Assembly (NCBI GenBank): GCA_039190005.1
Contig: JBCCYM010000002.1
Location: forward strand, 1 to 64,000
Direction: 5' to 3'
Length of the DNA stretch: 64,000 nucleotides
Origin: JBCCYM01 sp039190005
GTDB lineage: Bacteria; Pseudomonadota; Gammaproteobacteria; UBA12402
Numbering within the stretch: the first letter of the stretch is position 1; each line of letters opens with the position of its first letter. This document shows, piece after piece, positions 26,080-35,193 of this stretch. Below the pieces are notes generated by a model that worked only from the letters and a program-made list of their open reading frames with translations, was not told the origin of the DNA and made no database searches. The translations under genes were made by a program, and so were the position numbers.

Positions 26080-27060
26080 ATGAAGCCATTAAATCAAAAT
26101 TTAGTCGCGATTACTGAGATACTCAGTGATGGTCAGTACCATGATGGTACTTCAATTGGTAAACGCTTGAATATTACCCGAGCCGCGGTTTGGAAACTGA
26201 TAAAAAAACTTGAACAGTACGCCGTGCCATTGACTTCTGTTAAAGGGAAAGGGTATCGGCTTGAATCGCCATGTATTTTATTAACGCCTGACAAGATAAA
26301 AGCCAAATTGCGCCATCGTTTATCGCGCTTGGATATTGTTGAAAAAATAGATTCAACGAATGATTATCTTAAGCCATTTGCCGCTCAGAACCAAAGCATT
26401 ATCACTTGTATTGCCGAGACACAAACACAGGGAAAAGGTCGATTGCATCGGCAATGGCATTCACCATTTGCCGAAAACATCTATCTTTCAATGTGCTGTC
26501 CTTTTGAAAAAGATATCGGTGAATTATCGGGATTAAGTTTGGTAGTGAGTTTAGCCATTTGTGATGCGATTGAGTCTGCCATTAATTTGAAAGCGCAAAC
26601 GCTAAAGGTAAAATGGCCTAATGATGTTTTAATAGATTATCATAAACTGGCGGGTGTTCTCATCGAAATACAGGCGGAGTCTAATGGTTTTTGTCAGGTG
26701 ATTATTGGCGCGGGTATTAATGTGAACATGAATAAGGTGCTGGCACAAAATATTGGTCAAGCTTGGTCTTCTCTGGCAAAAATTACTGGTAATTATATTG
26801 ATAGAAATCATTTGTCCGCGGCGATAATTGATACGCTCATTGATTATTTAGAACGGTTTTCCTCAAAAGGTTTGGCATATTTCACCAGTGCCTGGCAAAA
26901 AAGAGATTGCTTGGCTAAACGTGCTATTTCAGTGCTGTCCGGTAATAAGAAAATAGCAGGCACTTGTATTGGGATTAATGAGCAAGGACAATTGCTGCTC
27001 AAAACAAAACAAAACAAAGTGTTAAGTTTATCCTCAGGGGATACCACATTGCTCAAGTAA
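26080..27060 (+). CDS. birA: Bifunctional biotin--protein ligase / biotin operon repressor
   Basis: A 326-residue BirA from ATG 26080; a GTG one codon earlier is less likely. It activates biotin to biotinyl-AMP and attaches it to biotin carboxyl carrier protein. Residues 1-65 form a helix-turn-helix (SIGKRLNITRAAVWKLIKKLEQYAV) that may repress the bio operon. The catalytic domain has KIDSTNDYL, the biotinyl-AMP loop TQGKGRLHRQWHSPFAENIYLSM, and VKWPNDVLIDYHKLAGVLIE. The loop reads GKGRLHRQW where most have GRGRRGRxW, a mild divergence. A C-terminal SH3-like domain (about 275-326) follows. The partner accA gene lies elsewhere in this window. Confidence 0.94.
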   Translation: MKPLNQNLVAITEILSDGQYHDGTSIGKRLNITRAAVWKLIKKLEQYAVPLTSVKGKGYRLESPCILLTPDKIKAKLRHRLSRLDIVEKIDSTNDYLKPFAAQNQSIITCIAETQTQGKGRLHRQWHSPFAENIYLSMCCPFEKDIGELSGLSLVVSLAICDAIESAINLKAQTLKVKWPNDVLIDYHKLAGVLIEIQAESNGFCQVIIGAGINVNMNKVLAQNIGQAWSSLAKITGNYIDRNHLSAAIIDTLIDYLERFSSKGLAYFTSAWQKRDCLAKRAISVLSGNKKIAGTCIGINEQGQLLLKTKQNKVLSLSSGDTTLLK

Positions 27061-27205
27061 GAAATTGCTGGATGGTTTGCGTGTTGATAGAACCAGGTGA
27101 TTGACAGTTATACGGCACAATGCCTAAACAAAGCGCTTTAATCCAATGTCGCAATGTTTGTATTTTTTTTGTCCATCTAAAATTTCCTTGTTATTCCCGC
27201 GCTTC

Positions 27206-27272
27206 TTCGAGACCCTTCGACCCTTCGACAGGCTCAGGGCAAGCAGGCTCAGGGACCGCAAGTTCAGGGATC
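27206..27272. repeat. Dispersed repeat cluster 5
   Basis: GACCCTTCGA, CCCTTCGACAGGCTCAGGG, AAGCAGGCTCAGGGACC and a decayed TTCAGGGA copy, oriented as clusters 2 and 3. The 314 bases between birA and sodB (27061-27374) contain this cluster and a short hairpin CCCGC-TTTC-GCGGG at 27327-27340, with no gene. Confidence 0.75.
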
Positions 27273-27374
27273 GTTTTTTGAAATCCAAAGAACAGGTTAC
27301 AGACATCAACATTTTTATGCGGGATCCCCGCTTTCGCGGGAATAACAAAAAAAGAAGATGTGAAGAACAGTGTA

Positions 27375-27962
27375 TTACTGATCAAATTGTCGCGCGACAA
27401 ATGCCCAGTTCACTAAATTCCAGAACGCTTCAATATATTTAGGACGGGCGTTGCGGTAGTCTATGTAATAGGCGTGTTCCCAAACATCACAGGTAAGCAA
27501 TGGTTTTTTGGCGTCGGTCATCGGATTGCCGGCGTTGCCGGTGCTGACAATTTCTAAGCTACCGTTTTCTGTTTTAACTAACCATGCCCAGCCCGAACCA
27601 AATGTGCCGGCGGCAGTGGCGCTGAATTTCTGTTTGAATTCCGCGAAAGAATTAAAATGCTTATGAATATTTTCAGCTAAGGCGCCCTGAGGTTCACCAC
27701 CGCCATTGGGACTGAGACATTGCCAGTAAAAGCTATGATTCCAGATTTGTGCGGCGTTATTGAATATCGCGCCTTTAGACGCGTTATCAGTGATAATTTC
27801 TTCTAAAGATTTTTTCTCAAAAGCTGAACCGGGAACCAGTTTGTTTAGATTGTCGACATAGGCTTTGTGATGTTTGCCATAATGAAAATCTAATGTTTCC
27901 GCGGAGATATGGGGTTCTAAGGCATTTTTCGCGTAAGGTAAATCAGGCAGTTTGAATGACAT
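27375..27962 (-). CDS. sodB: Superoxide dismutase, iron type
   Basis: A 195-residue cytoplasmic Fe/Mn superoxide dismutase that converts superoxide to hydrogen peroxide and oxygen. The ATG at 27962 has a GAGGAAAA ribosome binding site; an upstream in-frame ATG adds eleven unlikely residues. The metal ligands are the His of FHYGKHHKAYV, the His of NNAAQIWNHSFYW, and the Asp and His of DVWEHAYYIDYRNARPKYIEAFW. The SGWAWL context and IWNHSFYW favour the iron form over manganese. No clear Fur box is seen in the 5' region. Confidence 0.95.
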   Translation of the reverse strand: MSFKLPDLPYAKNALEPHISAETLDFHYGKHHKAYVDNLNKLVPGSAFEKKSLEEIITDNASKGAIFNNAAQIWNHSFYWQCLSPNGGGEPQGALAENIHKHFNSFAEFKQKFSATAAGTFGSGWAWLVKTENGSLEIVSTGNAGNPMTDAKKPLLTCDVWEHAYYIDYRNARPKYIEAFWNLVNWAFVARQFDQ

Positions 27963-28095
27963 GGTTTTTTCCTCATCTGTTGGTGTTAAGTACAATGGGT
28001 ATATTTGTTAATTGTATATAACGAATGTATGGCTAGCAATAGTTTCATCAAGTTTTCTAAAATCTGATTTTTTTCGATGTTTCAAATCGAAAGAG

Positions 28096-28238
28096 CTCCC
28101 TGAGCCTGCGGTCCCTGAGCTTGTGGTCCCTGAGCTTGTCGAAGGGTCGAAGGGTGGTCCCTGAGCCTGCTTGCCCTGAGCCTGTCGAAGGGTCGAAGGG
28201 TCGTGCTAATGGTGAGTTTGCCAGATTTCAACAGTCCC
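28096..28238. repeat. Dispersed repeat cluster 6 with terminal flank
   Basis: The largest cluster: four to five CCCTGAGC(C/T)TG units with TCGAAGGG pairs up to 28203, then a spacer, then CAGATTTCAACAGTCC (28222-28237). That last 16-mer is the exact inverse of 8359-8374 beside cluster 1. The 338 bases between sodB and hldE hold this repeat and the hldE upstream region. Confidence 0.8.
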
Positions 28239-28300
28239 ATGTTGGTATTCTATGATAAAATTGTTACAATTAGCGTTTAGTATAACAAGAGAGATCCCTG

Positions 28301-29734
28301 ATGAAGACCAATATACCCGATTTCAGTCAACTGCGTATTCTCGTCGTTGGTGATGTCATGTTGGATCGCTATTGGCATGGGGACGCGTCGAGAATTTCGC
28401 CAGAGGCGCCGGTGCCGGTTGTTAAAATCGGACAGTGTGAAGATCGCCCCGGTGGCGCGGCGAATGTTGCTTTAAATATTTGCGCTTTAGGCGCCCACGC
28501 TGTGATTATGGGTGTTGTCGGCGATGATGCAGTGGCTGTCGTTCTCAAGCAAAAACTTGAAGCGGCTGGTGTGGCGCATCATTTGGTTGCGCTTGATAAC
28601 ATGCCAACCATTACCAAATTACGTGTATTAAGCCATCATCAACAATTGTTGCGTATGGATTTTGAGGAATCTTATCATCAATGCGCTTCAAATTTACTGC
28701 TTGAGTATTTCAAAACGACATTATCTGATGACATTGATGCTGTTATTTTCTCTGACTATGATAAAGGGACATTGGTAGATATCGCGGCAATGATTGATCT
28801 GGCTAGAAAAAAATCTATACCGGTTTTTGTTGATCCCAAACAGACAGACATGAATTTGTACTGCGGCGCGACCGTTTTCAAGCCAAATTTACAGGAATTT
28901 TATACCATTGTCGGTCGCTGTGACGACGAAAAAATGTTGATTAATAAAGCGTATCGTTTGCTGGAAACATACGAAATAGACGCCTTGTTATTGACTCGCG
29001 GTGAGCATGGCATCACCTTATTGCGTCAGAATGAGCCGGAGTTTCATTTGCCGGCACGCGCCAAAGAAGTGTTTGATGTCACCGGTGCCGGGGATACGGT
29101 GATCGCGGTTTTAACCGCCGCTGTCGCCGGTGGCCTGCCGTTACACGAGGCGACCCGATTAGCTAATATTGCCGCTAGTATTGCCGTTAATCGTTTAGGC
29201 GCAGCGACAGTTAGTGTGCCTGAGTTAAAAAACGCGTTAAAAAGCAAAGATAGCGATTCACATGGTGAAATGACTGAAGAGCAGTTATTGATCGCGGTGC
29301 GAGAAGCGCGCGCCAAGGGTAAAAAAATTGTGATGACCAATGGCTGTTTTGATTTGCTTCATGCCGGACATGTCCATTATCTTGAACAAGCTAAAAAATA
29401 CGGCGATCGTTTAATTGTTGCCGTCAACGCCGATGATTCGGTGCGCCAACTTAAAGGCGACGGGCGCCCTCTCAATACCTTAGAAAAACGGATGGCCGTA
29501 CTGTCGGGGCTATCCGCGGTGGATTGGGTAGTGTCTTTTTCCGAATTAACACCAGAGCGACTAATCAGTACGGTATTGCCTGATGTGTTGGTCAAAGGTG
29601 GTGATTATAAGGGACAAGTGATTGCCGGTGGTGACGCAGTTTTGAAAAATGGTGGTCGCGTTGAATTACTGGATTTTGTTGCCGGTTGTTCTACCAGTGA
29701 TCTGATTAAGAAAATGAAAGTAGAGAGAAAGTAA
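28301..29734 (+). CDS. hldE: Bifunctional heptose kinase / adenylyltransferase HldE
   Basis: A 477-residue two-domain enzyme of LPS inner-core synthesis. The N-terminal ribokinase-type domain (about 1-320) phosphorylates D-glycero-beta-D-manno-heptose 7-phosphate; it has RPGGAANVALNICALG, and the catalytic DVTGAGDTVIAVLTAAVAGG. The C-terminal nucleotidyltransferase domain (about 343-477) carries TNGCFDLLHAGHVHYLEQAK (HxGH motif) and adds AMP. Length equals E. coli HldE. It is the first gene of an operon with hldD, gmk, rfaP and a tandem kinase. Its ATG has a GAGAG ribosome binding site. Confidence 0.97.
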   Translation: MKTNIPDFSQLRILVVGDVMLDRYWHGDASRISPEAPVPVVKIGQCEDRPGGAANVALNICALGAHAVIMGVVGDDAVAVVLKQKLEAAGVAHHLVALDNMPTITKLRVLSHHQQLLRMDFEESYHQCASNLLLEYFKTTLSDDIDAVIFSDYDKGTLVDIAAMIDLARKKSIPVFVDPKQTDMNLYCGATVFKPNLQEFYTIVGRCDDEKMLINKAYRLLETYEIDALLLTRGEHGITLLRQNEPEFHLPARAKEVFDVTGAGDTVIAVLTAAVAGGLPLHEATRLANIAASIAVNRLGAATVSVPELKNALKSKDSDSHGEMTEEQLLIAVREARAKGKKIVMTNGCFDLLHAGHVHYLEQAKKYGDRLIVAVNADDSVRQLKGDGRPLNTLEKRMAVLSGLSAVDWVVSFSELTPERLISTVLPDVLVKGGDYKGQVIAGGDAVLKNGGRVELLDFVAGCSTSDLIKKMKVERK

Positions 29735-29735
29735 C

Positions 29736-30683
29736 ATGATTGTGGTTACCGGTGCTGCCGGTTTTATTGGCAGTAATCTGATTAAATTACTTAACACACT
29801 GGGTGAGAAAGACATTATTGCCGTTGATAATTTACAGGATGGAAAAAAATTCAAAAATATTGCTGACTGTGAAATTGCCGATTACATTGATAAAGATGAT
29901 TTCATTAACATGATCGCGGCTAATAAAGCCATATTCAGCAGTAATATAAAAGCAGTGTTTCATCAGGGCGCCTGTTCTAATACCACGGAATGGGACGGCC
30001 AATTGATGATGGCGCAAAATTATACCTACTCTAAAACCTTGCTGCATTATTGCTTGGCGCAGCGTATTCCTTTTGTATACGCTTCAAGTGCCGCTGTATA
30101 TGGCGATAATACTGTTTTTGAAGAGAATCCAGTTTATGAAAAGCCATTGAATATTTACGCCTATTCAAAATTACTGTTTGATCAGTATGTGCGACGTTTA
30201 TTACCACGAGCGGAAAGTCAAATAGTCGGTTTGCGTTATTTTAATGTCTATGGTCCACGCGAATGGCATAAAGGAAGCATGGCAAGTGTCGCTTTTCATC
30301 ATCAACAGCAGCTGCGAGAGTTGGGCTATGTTAAATTATTTGCTGGCAGTGACGGTTACGCTGATGGCGAACAACAGCGTGATTTTGTCTATGTCGGTGA
30401 TGTGGTTGATGTCAATGTATGGTTTTACCAGCATCAGGAGAAAAGCGGTATTTTTAATGTCGGCACAGGTCGCGCGCAAACTTTTAATGATGTCGCTCAT
30501 GCCGTGATCAATTGTTATGGTCATGGCAGCGTAAAGTATATTCCTTTTCCTGAGCATTTGCGTGGTTGTTATCAAAGTTTTACCCAAGCGAATATTGAGC
30601 GCTTACGAGCGGCGGGCTACAGTAAAAAATTTCTGACTGTTGCTGAGGGCGTCGCGCAGTATTTTAAAGAAGAACATGCCTGA
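29736..30683 (+). CDS. hldD: ADP-glyceromanno-heptose 6-epimerase
   Basis: A 315-residue short-chain dehydrogenase/reductase that turns ADP-D-glycero-D-manno-heptose into the L-glycero form used for LPS inner core. The NADP-binding glycine motif VTGAAGFIGSNL is at residues 4-15. HQGACSNTTEWDG and the catalytic Tyr/Lys region (NIYAYSKLLFDQYV) are present, with LRYFNVYGPREWHKGSMASV typical of HldD. It starts one base after hldE and overlaps gmk by eight bases. The full heptose activation path is complete if gmhA and gmhB exist elsewhere. Confidence 0.96.
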   Translation: MIVVTGAAGFIGSNLIKLLNTLGEKDIIAVDNLQDGKKFKNIADCEIADYIDKDDFINMIAANKAIFSSNIKAVFHQGACSNTTEWDGQLMMAQNYTYSKTLLHYCLAQRIPFVYASSAAVYGDNTVFEENPVYEKPLNIYAYSKLLFDQYVRRLLPRAESQIVGLRYFNVYGPREWHKGSMASVAFHHQQQLRELGYVKLFAGSDGYADGEQQRDFVYVGDVVDVNVWFYQHQEKSGIFNVGTGRAQTFNDVAHAVINCYGHGSVKYIPFPEHLRGCYQSFTQANIERLRAAGYSKKFLTVAEGVAQYFKEEHA

Positions 30684-31296
30684 ACAATCAAAAAAATTAT
30701 ATGTGGTTGCCGCGCCTTCCGGTGTGGGGAAAACCAGTCTGGTCAATGCCTTGCTAGCTGAATGTGATGATTTGTATTTGTCAATTTCTTATACGACAAG
30801 ACTGAAACGACAGGGTGAAATCGACGGCAGTGATTATTTCTTTGTTGACCAAAAAAAATTTCAACAGATGATCGCTGACAATGATTTTTTGGAATACGCG
30901 CGGGTATATGGTAATTATTACGGCACATCATTTGCTTGGGTGACGGATAAATTAAATACGGGGCATCATGTGATCCTGGAAATTGATTGGCAGGGCGCGC
31001 AACAGATACGCCAACGATTTCCCGATGCGGTGATGATATTTTTATTGCCACCTTCAAAAGCGATGTTGCGAGAACGCTTGTACAAGCGTCAGCAGGATGA
31101 TGAGGCGTCGATAAATACCAGAATGGAAGGTGTTGCCACTGAGGTTTCACACTGCTATGAATTTGATTATATCTTGGTCAATGATGATTTTGATCGTACA
31201 CTGCAACAATTAAAAGCTATCGTCAATGGCGTTCAATTACCTAAAAGTGATGCTGATATTGAAATTTTGGTGAATACACTTACAGGGACAAAATGA
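30676..31296 (+). CDS. gmk: Guanylate kinase
   Basis: A 206-residue nucleoside-monophosphate kinase that makes GDP from GMP and ATP. The true ATG is at 30676; the frame is open upstream inside hldD. The P-loop APSGVGKTSLV, the GMP-binding SISYTTRLKRQGEIDGSDYFFV and EIDWQGAQQIR motifs are all normal. Its position is unusual: in E. coli gmk precedes rpoZ-spoT, while here it is embedded between hldD and rfaP, overlapping both by eight and four bases, so its synthesis is tied to LPS-core genes. Confidence 0.95.
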   Translation: MPEQSKKLYVVAAPSGVGKTSLVNALLAECDDLYLSISYTTRLKRQGEIDGSDYFFVDQKKFQQMIADNDFLEYARVYGNYYGTSFAWVTDKLNTGHHVILEIDWQGAQQIRQRFPDAVMIFLLPPSKAMLRERLYKRQQDDEASINTRMEGVATEVSHCYEFDYILVNDDFDRTLQQLKAIVNGVQLPKSDADIEILVNTLTGTK

Positions 31297-32132
31297 CTGT
31301 GGATAAAACTGTTGCTAATATCGATTTCCGCGAACTATCCACGCCGCGTATTGCTGGTGATGAACCATTGTTTGATTATTGCATGCAGCTTAAAGGCAAG
31401 ATATTTCGTGATATTAATAACCGTTGTACACTACGTTTTGAGCGGCATGGTAAAGCTTATTTTATTAAACAACACTTTGGGATAGGTTGGAAAGAATTTT
31501 TTAAAAATATAGTTAAGTTGCGCTTGCCTATCGTGAGCGCTAAAACCGAATGGCAGGCGATTCAGTTTTTGAATAAAATTGATATTCTTACCATTGAACT
31601 TGTCGCTTACGGTGAACGCTATTTTAATCCGGCACACCGGCAGTCTTTTATTGTTTCTAAAGAATTGCAACATTGTGTTAGCCTTGAAGATTTGTGTCAG
31701 GATATGGCATCACTTGCTTTAGAGTTAAGAATAAGGTTGCCGCGTGAAATTGCTCAGGTGACTCGACGGTTGCATCACCATGGTGTTAATCATCGTGATT
31801 GCTATCTTTGCCATCTATGGTTGAACCCGGAAACCTTTGAGCTTTATATTATGGATTTGCATCGGGCGCAAATCAGAAAAACGGTACCGCGGCGTTGGCT
31901 AATTAAAGATATTGGCGCCTTATATTTTTCAGCGCTGGACGCGAATTTGAGTCGTAAAGATGTTTTCCGTTTTTTGCGGGCTTATTTTGATTTGCCATTA
32001 CGTGCTATTTTGTCGCGACATAAATCATTTTTATTAGCTGTACAGAATCGCGCGATAAAGCTATATCAAAAGCTACATCATCGTATTCCAGAACAAGCGG
32101 TTATCTTGAGGGATCAGTGTCTTGATGTTTGA
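31293..32132 (+). CDS. rfaP: Lipopolysaccharide core heptose(I) kinase RfaP/WaaP
   Basis: A 279-residue Kdo/WaaP-family kinase that phosphorylates heptose I of the LPS inner core, a modification important for outer-membrane stability. The eukaryotic-kinase-like catalytic loop is HHHGVNHRDCYLCHLWLN (HRD motif), followed by the metal-binding Asp in IMDLHRAQ. The family-specific RRWLIKDIGALYFSALD segment follows. The ATP-site lysine is in KAYFIKQHFG. Size agrees with E. coli WaaP (265 residues). It overlaps gmk by ATGA and the next gene by eight bases. Confidence 0.9.
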   Translation: MTVDKTVANIDFRELSTPRIAGDEPLFDYCMQLKGKIFRDINNRCTLRFERHGKAYFIKQHFGIGWKEFFKNIVKLRLPIVSAKTEWQAIQFLNKIDILTIELVAYGERYFNPAHRQSFIVSKELQHCVSLEDLCQDMASLALELRIRLPREIAQVTRRLHHHGVNHRDCYLCHLWLNPETFELYIMDLHRAQIRKTVPRRWLIKDIGALYFSALDANLSRKDVFRFLRAYFDLPLRAILSRHKSFLLAVQNRAIKLYQKLHHRIPEQAVILRDQCLDV

Positions 32133-33546
32133 TATCAAACAGATAAATCATGATAATTGGCAGCCTTTCACATTAGACCTTGATGGTTGTGCTGTTAGTA
32201 TTGATAAATTGCTGCGTCTTGTTCCCAGTCGAAGAATAGTCGCTGAGGCAGGCTGGAAAACGAATCAAACGCTTATCGCTAAGCTTTTTTTTGGTCGTCA
32301 CGCGCGGAAAAATTTTTTGCGAGAGTTGAAGGGCAATCAGAAATTAGTAACGGCAATGATTCCCGCCGCCAAGATTGAAGCTTATGGAAAAGATAAAATA
32401 CACCATGTTTATATTATTTTATTTGAAAAATTGATCGCGTCAACGGACATAGCCGCTATTTGGTGTGGTAACGATAAAAATGCTGTGCGTGAATTGCTTG
32501 CTAAGATGCGCGATAATATCGCGCGAATGCATCAGCATAATATGTTGTTTGCCGATATTCATGCCGATAATTTTTTCTTAACCACACAGTCTTTTTATTT
32601 ACTTGATAGTGGTAGTGTCATCAGTAAAAGCGCGTTATCAGAAGTGATGTGTTTGAAAAACATGGCGACGCTTTATGGCCAATTATTCGCTTATCATTAT
32701 GATGTTATTGATGATGATTTTGCCGCTTACTGTCAGCAACGTGCTTGGCCACTGACTATTGATAAAAAGCGTAAATTTTATCATTATTTTCATCGATATA
32801 TCCATTATCGAATTGCTAAGTTACGTCGAAAATTATTGCGCAATAGCACAGGTATTTATTTTGAAAAAAATTTCTTCCGACTGTTCGCCTGTAAGCGTGG
32901 TCAGTACAGTGAGTTTTTGAAAAAATTTGCCAGTCAACCTGAGCGCGTGCTGAAAAAGCACAATTTGACAATCATTAAAGCCGGCAATACTTGCACGGTA
33001 TTTCACTCGCGGCAATTCTCTTTAGTGATTAAGCGTTACAATATTAAAAATTGGTGGCGTTTATTAAAACGCTATTTTCGCAAGAGTCGAGCTAAACGAT
33101 CGTGGATTAACGCGCATATACTTGAATTATTAGGTATCGCGACGGCAAAACCGATTGCCATACTGGAACGGCGTATCGGGTGGTGTCATATTAAGTCATA
33201 TTTTGTCGCTGAATATGTTGAGGGTGTATTGCTGCGTGATTGTGATATTGATCACATCAAACAATTTGATGGTGTTAGTAAGTTTTTGAAGTTATTGGAG
33301 TGTTTTGCGCGTATTGGCATTGTTCATGGCGATATGAAAGCCGCTAATTTTAAACTTGATCATAAACAGATTTCCGTCTTGGATTTAGACGCTATGCGTC
33401 TTTATTCGCCCAACAGCGCTTTGTTCAAAAAAAAATTTACTAAGGATTTGAATCGATTTTTATACAATTGGCACGATAAACCGGCAATAAGACAACTATT
33501 TGTTGATAAATTTAAACAATCTAAGCTGGCAATGTTTCTTTCCTGA
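32125..33546 (+). CDS. Tandem kinase-fold protein of the LPS-core (Kdo/WaaP/RIO-like) family
   Basis: A 473-residue protein from ATG 32125 (overlapping rfaP by eight bases) that seems to contain two kinase-like lobes in tandem. In lobe 1 (about 1-215), K53 in LIAKLFFG may bind ATP; FADIHADNFF gives D144 and N149 as catalytic loop, and LLDSGSV supplies a DFG-like Asp (161). In lobe 2 (about 260-473), K303 in LVIKRYN, IVHGDMKAANF (D403, N408) and VLDLDAM (D420/D422) repeat the pattern. Both lobes keep catalytic-loop Asp/Asn, so both may be active, perhaps phosphorylating different core sugars. The substrate is unknown. Proteins of similar size occur in Pseudomonas core clusters, as I recall. 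Confidence 0.65.
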   Translation: MFDIKQINHDNWQPFTLDLDGCAVSIDKLLRLVPSRRIVAEAGWKTNQTLIAKLFFGRHARKNFLRELKGNQKLVTAMIPAAKIEAYGKDKIHHVYIILFEKLIASTDIAAIWCGNDKNAVRELLAKMRDNIARMHQHNMLFADIHADNFFLTTQSFYLLDSGSVISKSALSEVMCLKNMATLYGQLFAYHYDVIDDDFAAYCQQRAWPLTIDKKRKFYHYFHRYIHYRIAKLRRKLLRNSTGIYFEKNFFRLFACKRGQYSEFLKKFASQPERVLKKHNLTIIKAGNTCTVFHSRQFSLVIKRYNIKNWWRLLKRYFRKSRAKRSWINAHILELLGIATAKPIAILERRIGWCHIKSYFVAEYVEGVLLRDCDIDHIKQFDGVSKFLKLLECFARIGIVHGDMKAANFKLDHKQISVLDLDAMRLYSPNSALFKKKFTKDLNRFLYNWHDKPAIRQLFVDKFKQSKLAMFLS

Positions 33547-33735
33547 GCACAAGGAATTTGAAAACAATTTTGGTGAAAAAAGAGGTAATCCTTATCAAAT
33601 ATAAATGAGAGGCAAAAGGCATTATAGTCTTTATTTTTGTGTATATATATGAGGTGTTTACAATGACTTCATCAATGGGTTGCTTGCTTTGAGTCATGCA
33701 GTCGCACACTTAAAACAAAATAGCTGGAGATGCGA

Positions 33736-35100
33736 TCAACTTGGATCGTAAATAAATAACATCACATTGTCTCGCGATGCATTTTTGCCCCAGATAAATT
33801 GAGCAGCGCCCCATAAATCATATTGGTTACTATTGCTACTACAAGTAGTATCTGAACGCGTTGTGGTATTCGTGAAATTACAAAAAGCATTTTTATCTTC
33901 ACCTAATTCGCTTGCAGTATATTCCGTAGCGTTAGGCCAGCCGTTGTCTTGCGGGCTAAAGCTTTTTGCAAACCAGTTAGATGGTATTGTAAAGTGTGCG
34001 GCATAGCAGCTAGCTAAATTATCAACAACGGTACTTATGTTGCCGCTAGCCTTAACGCAATCAAGATTCGCCGCTTCACCATCACCACTGACGACTCTTG
34101 TATCTGGATCAAGGTTTTCTTTATCGCCTATCGGCGAGATGGCGTAAACTTGTGCATACCAATCACTATTGGTCACAATATCCGTTTCATTCTCTTGGCT
34201 ATCATTATCATCACCAATAGTTGGCTCGAGAACAAATCTGGCAATTAAACCACCGTCGCCAACATGCAGTTGTACATTGCTACCTTGAGCGTTCGCTTCA
34301 ACACCGAGACCAGTATAAGCTGTTGCAATAGTTCCACCCCACTCATTAACAACCTTACCGTCGGTATCGACACCGAAACCTTGAAGATCAATCGCCTTGA
34401 TTGCAATACGTGGCTCACCATTTTCTCCCACATTTGGTACGCTAAATCTCACAACTGAACTGTCAAATGGATAGAAAGTGCCATCATCATTAGCAATATA
34501 AACGCCATTGACATACAACTCAAAATAATTATCGGCAAAAACATAGCCGTGATAAACCGAGCAATTTTCAGAGTTGTCATCATCAAGGGTACAACCAGCT
34601 GCGGTAATGTCTAAGTTGTTAAAATAGCTGGAAGAATTTTTGTATGCTTCGATACTGTTCAGGTTGGTAGTGCTTTGTCGATCTGAACCACAATCGTTAT
34701 ACAATGATGTTGCCAGATAGTTCTCATGATCAAACACCAGTTCTGTTAAATCTAATCCAGGCACTGACCGAGTAATGCCATCGGTATCCACCATCAGTGT
34801 TACTGGCGAGGGACGATATTTGGGGCAATACCAGTTATCTGAGCCGCCTTTTATTGTTGAATAATAATCCCTAGCTATAGTTGAACCGTCTTCATTATCA
34901 GCAGTAATAGTTTGCAAGCCTTGTGTCCAGCTTACAGACGTAGCGTTTGCATATGACCCTATCATCAGGGTTCCAATTATCAACAAAGACAAGTATTTAG
35001 CTATATTTTTGATCTGGAATACATTTATATTTTTTCCTGTAGTTAGAATGGTTGATCTGTTATGGATGTCAAATCTAGCTATTTCTTTCTTCATGTTCAC
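33736..35100 (-). CDS. Large exported protein of unknown function with a galactose-binding-like segment
   Basis: A 454-residue protein. The hydrophobic export segment (YLSLLIIGTLMIGSYANA, residues about 36-53) is preceded by an unusually long N-region of 35 residues, so either the signal is of the extended type or the start is further in. The mature part is Asn/Asp/Ser-rich with more than ten cysteines, consistent with disulfides outside the cytoplasm. The stretch YVFADNYFELYVNGVYIANDD, then IAIKAIDLQGF and GGLIARFVLEP, resembles the galactose-binding jelly-roll domain seen in many secreted proteins. No catalytic motif is visible. It stands alone between the LPS operon and fmt; the 189 bases after its stop hold no gene. 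Confidence 0.55.
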   Translation of the reverse strand: MNMKKEIARFDIHNRSTILTTGKNINVFQIKNIAKYLSLLIIGTLMIGSYANATSVSWTQGLQTITADNEDGSTIARDYYSTIKGGSDNWYCPKYRPSPVTLMVDTDGITRSVPGLDLTELVFDHENYLATSLYNDCGSDRQSTTNLNSIEAYKNSSSYFNNLDITAAGCTLDDDNSENCSVYHGYVFADNYFELYVNGVYIANDDGTFYPFDSSVVRFSVPNVGENGEPRIAIKAIDLQGFGVDTDGKVVNEWGGTIATAYTGLGVEANAQGSNVQLHVGDGGLIARFVLEPTIGDDNDSQENETDIVTNSDWYAQVYAISPIGDKENLDPDTRVVSGDGEAANLDCVKASGNISTVVDNLASCYAAHFTIPSNWFAKSFSPQDNGWPNATEYTASELGEDKNAFCNFTNTTTRSDTTCSSNSNQYDLWGAAQFIWGKNASRDNVMLFIYDPS

Positions 35101-35193
35101 ACCTCTATCAACTCGTATAATTATGGAGTATAGTCAAAAATACATCATTTGGCAGAATTGGTGTAACTAAATGTAAATCGAAAAAATGTTGAC

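Noticed and set aside
27124..27442. Small ORFs on both strands between birA and sodB
   Set aside because: They translate the dispersed repeat and the 3' end of sodB; no family resemblance.
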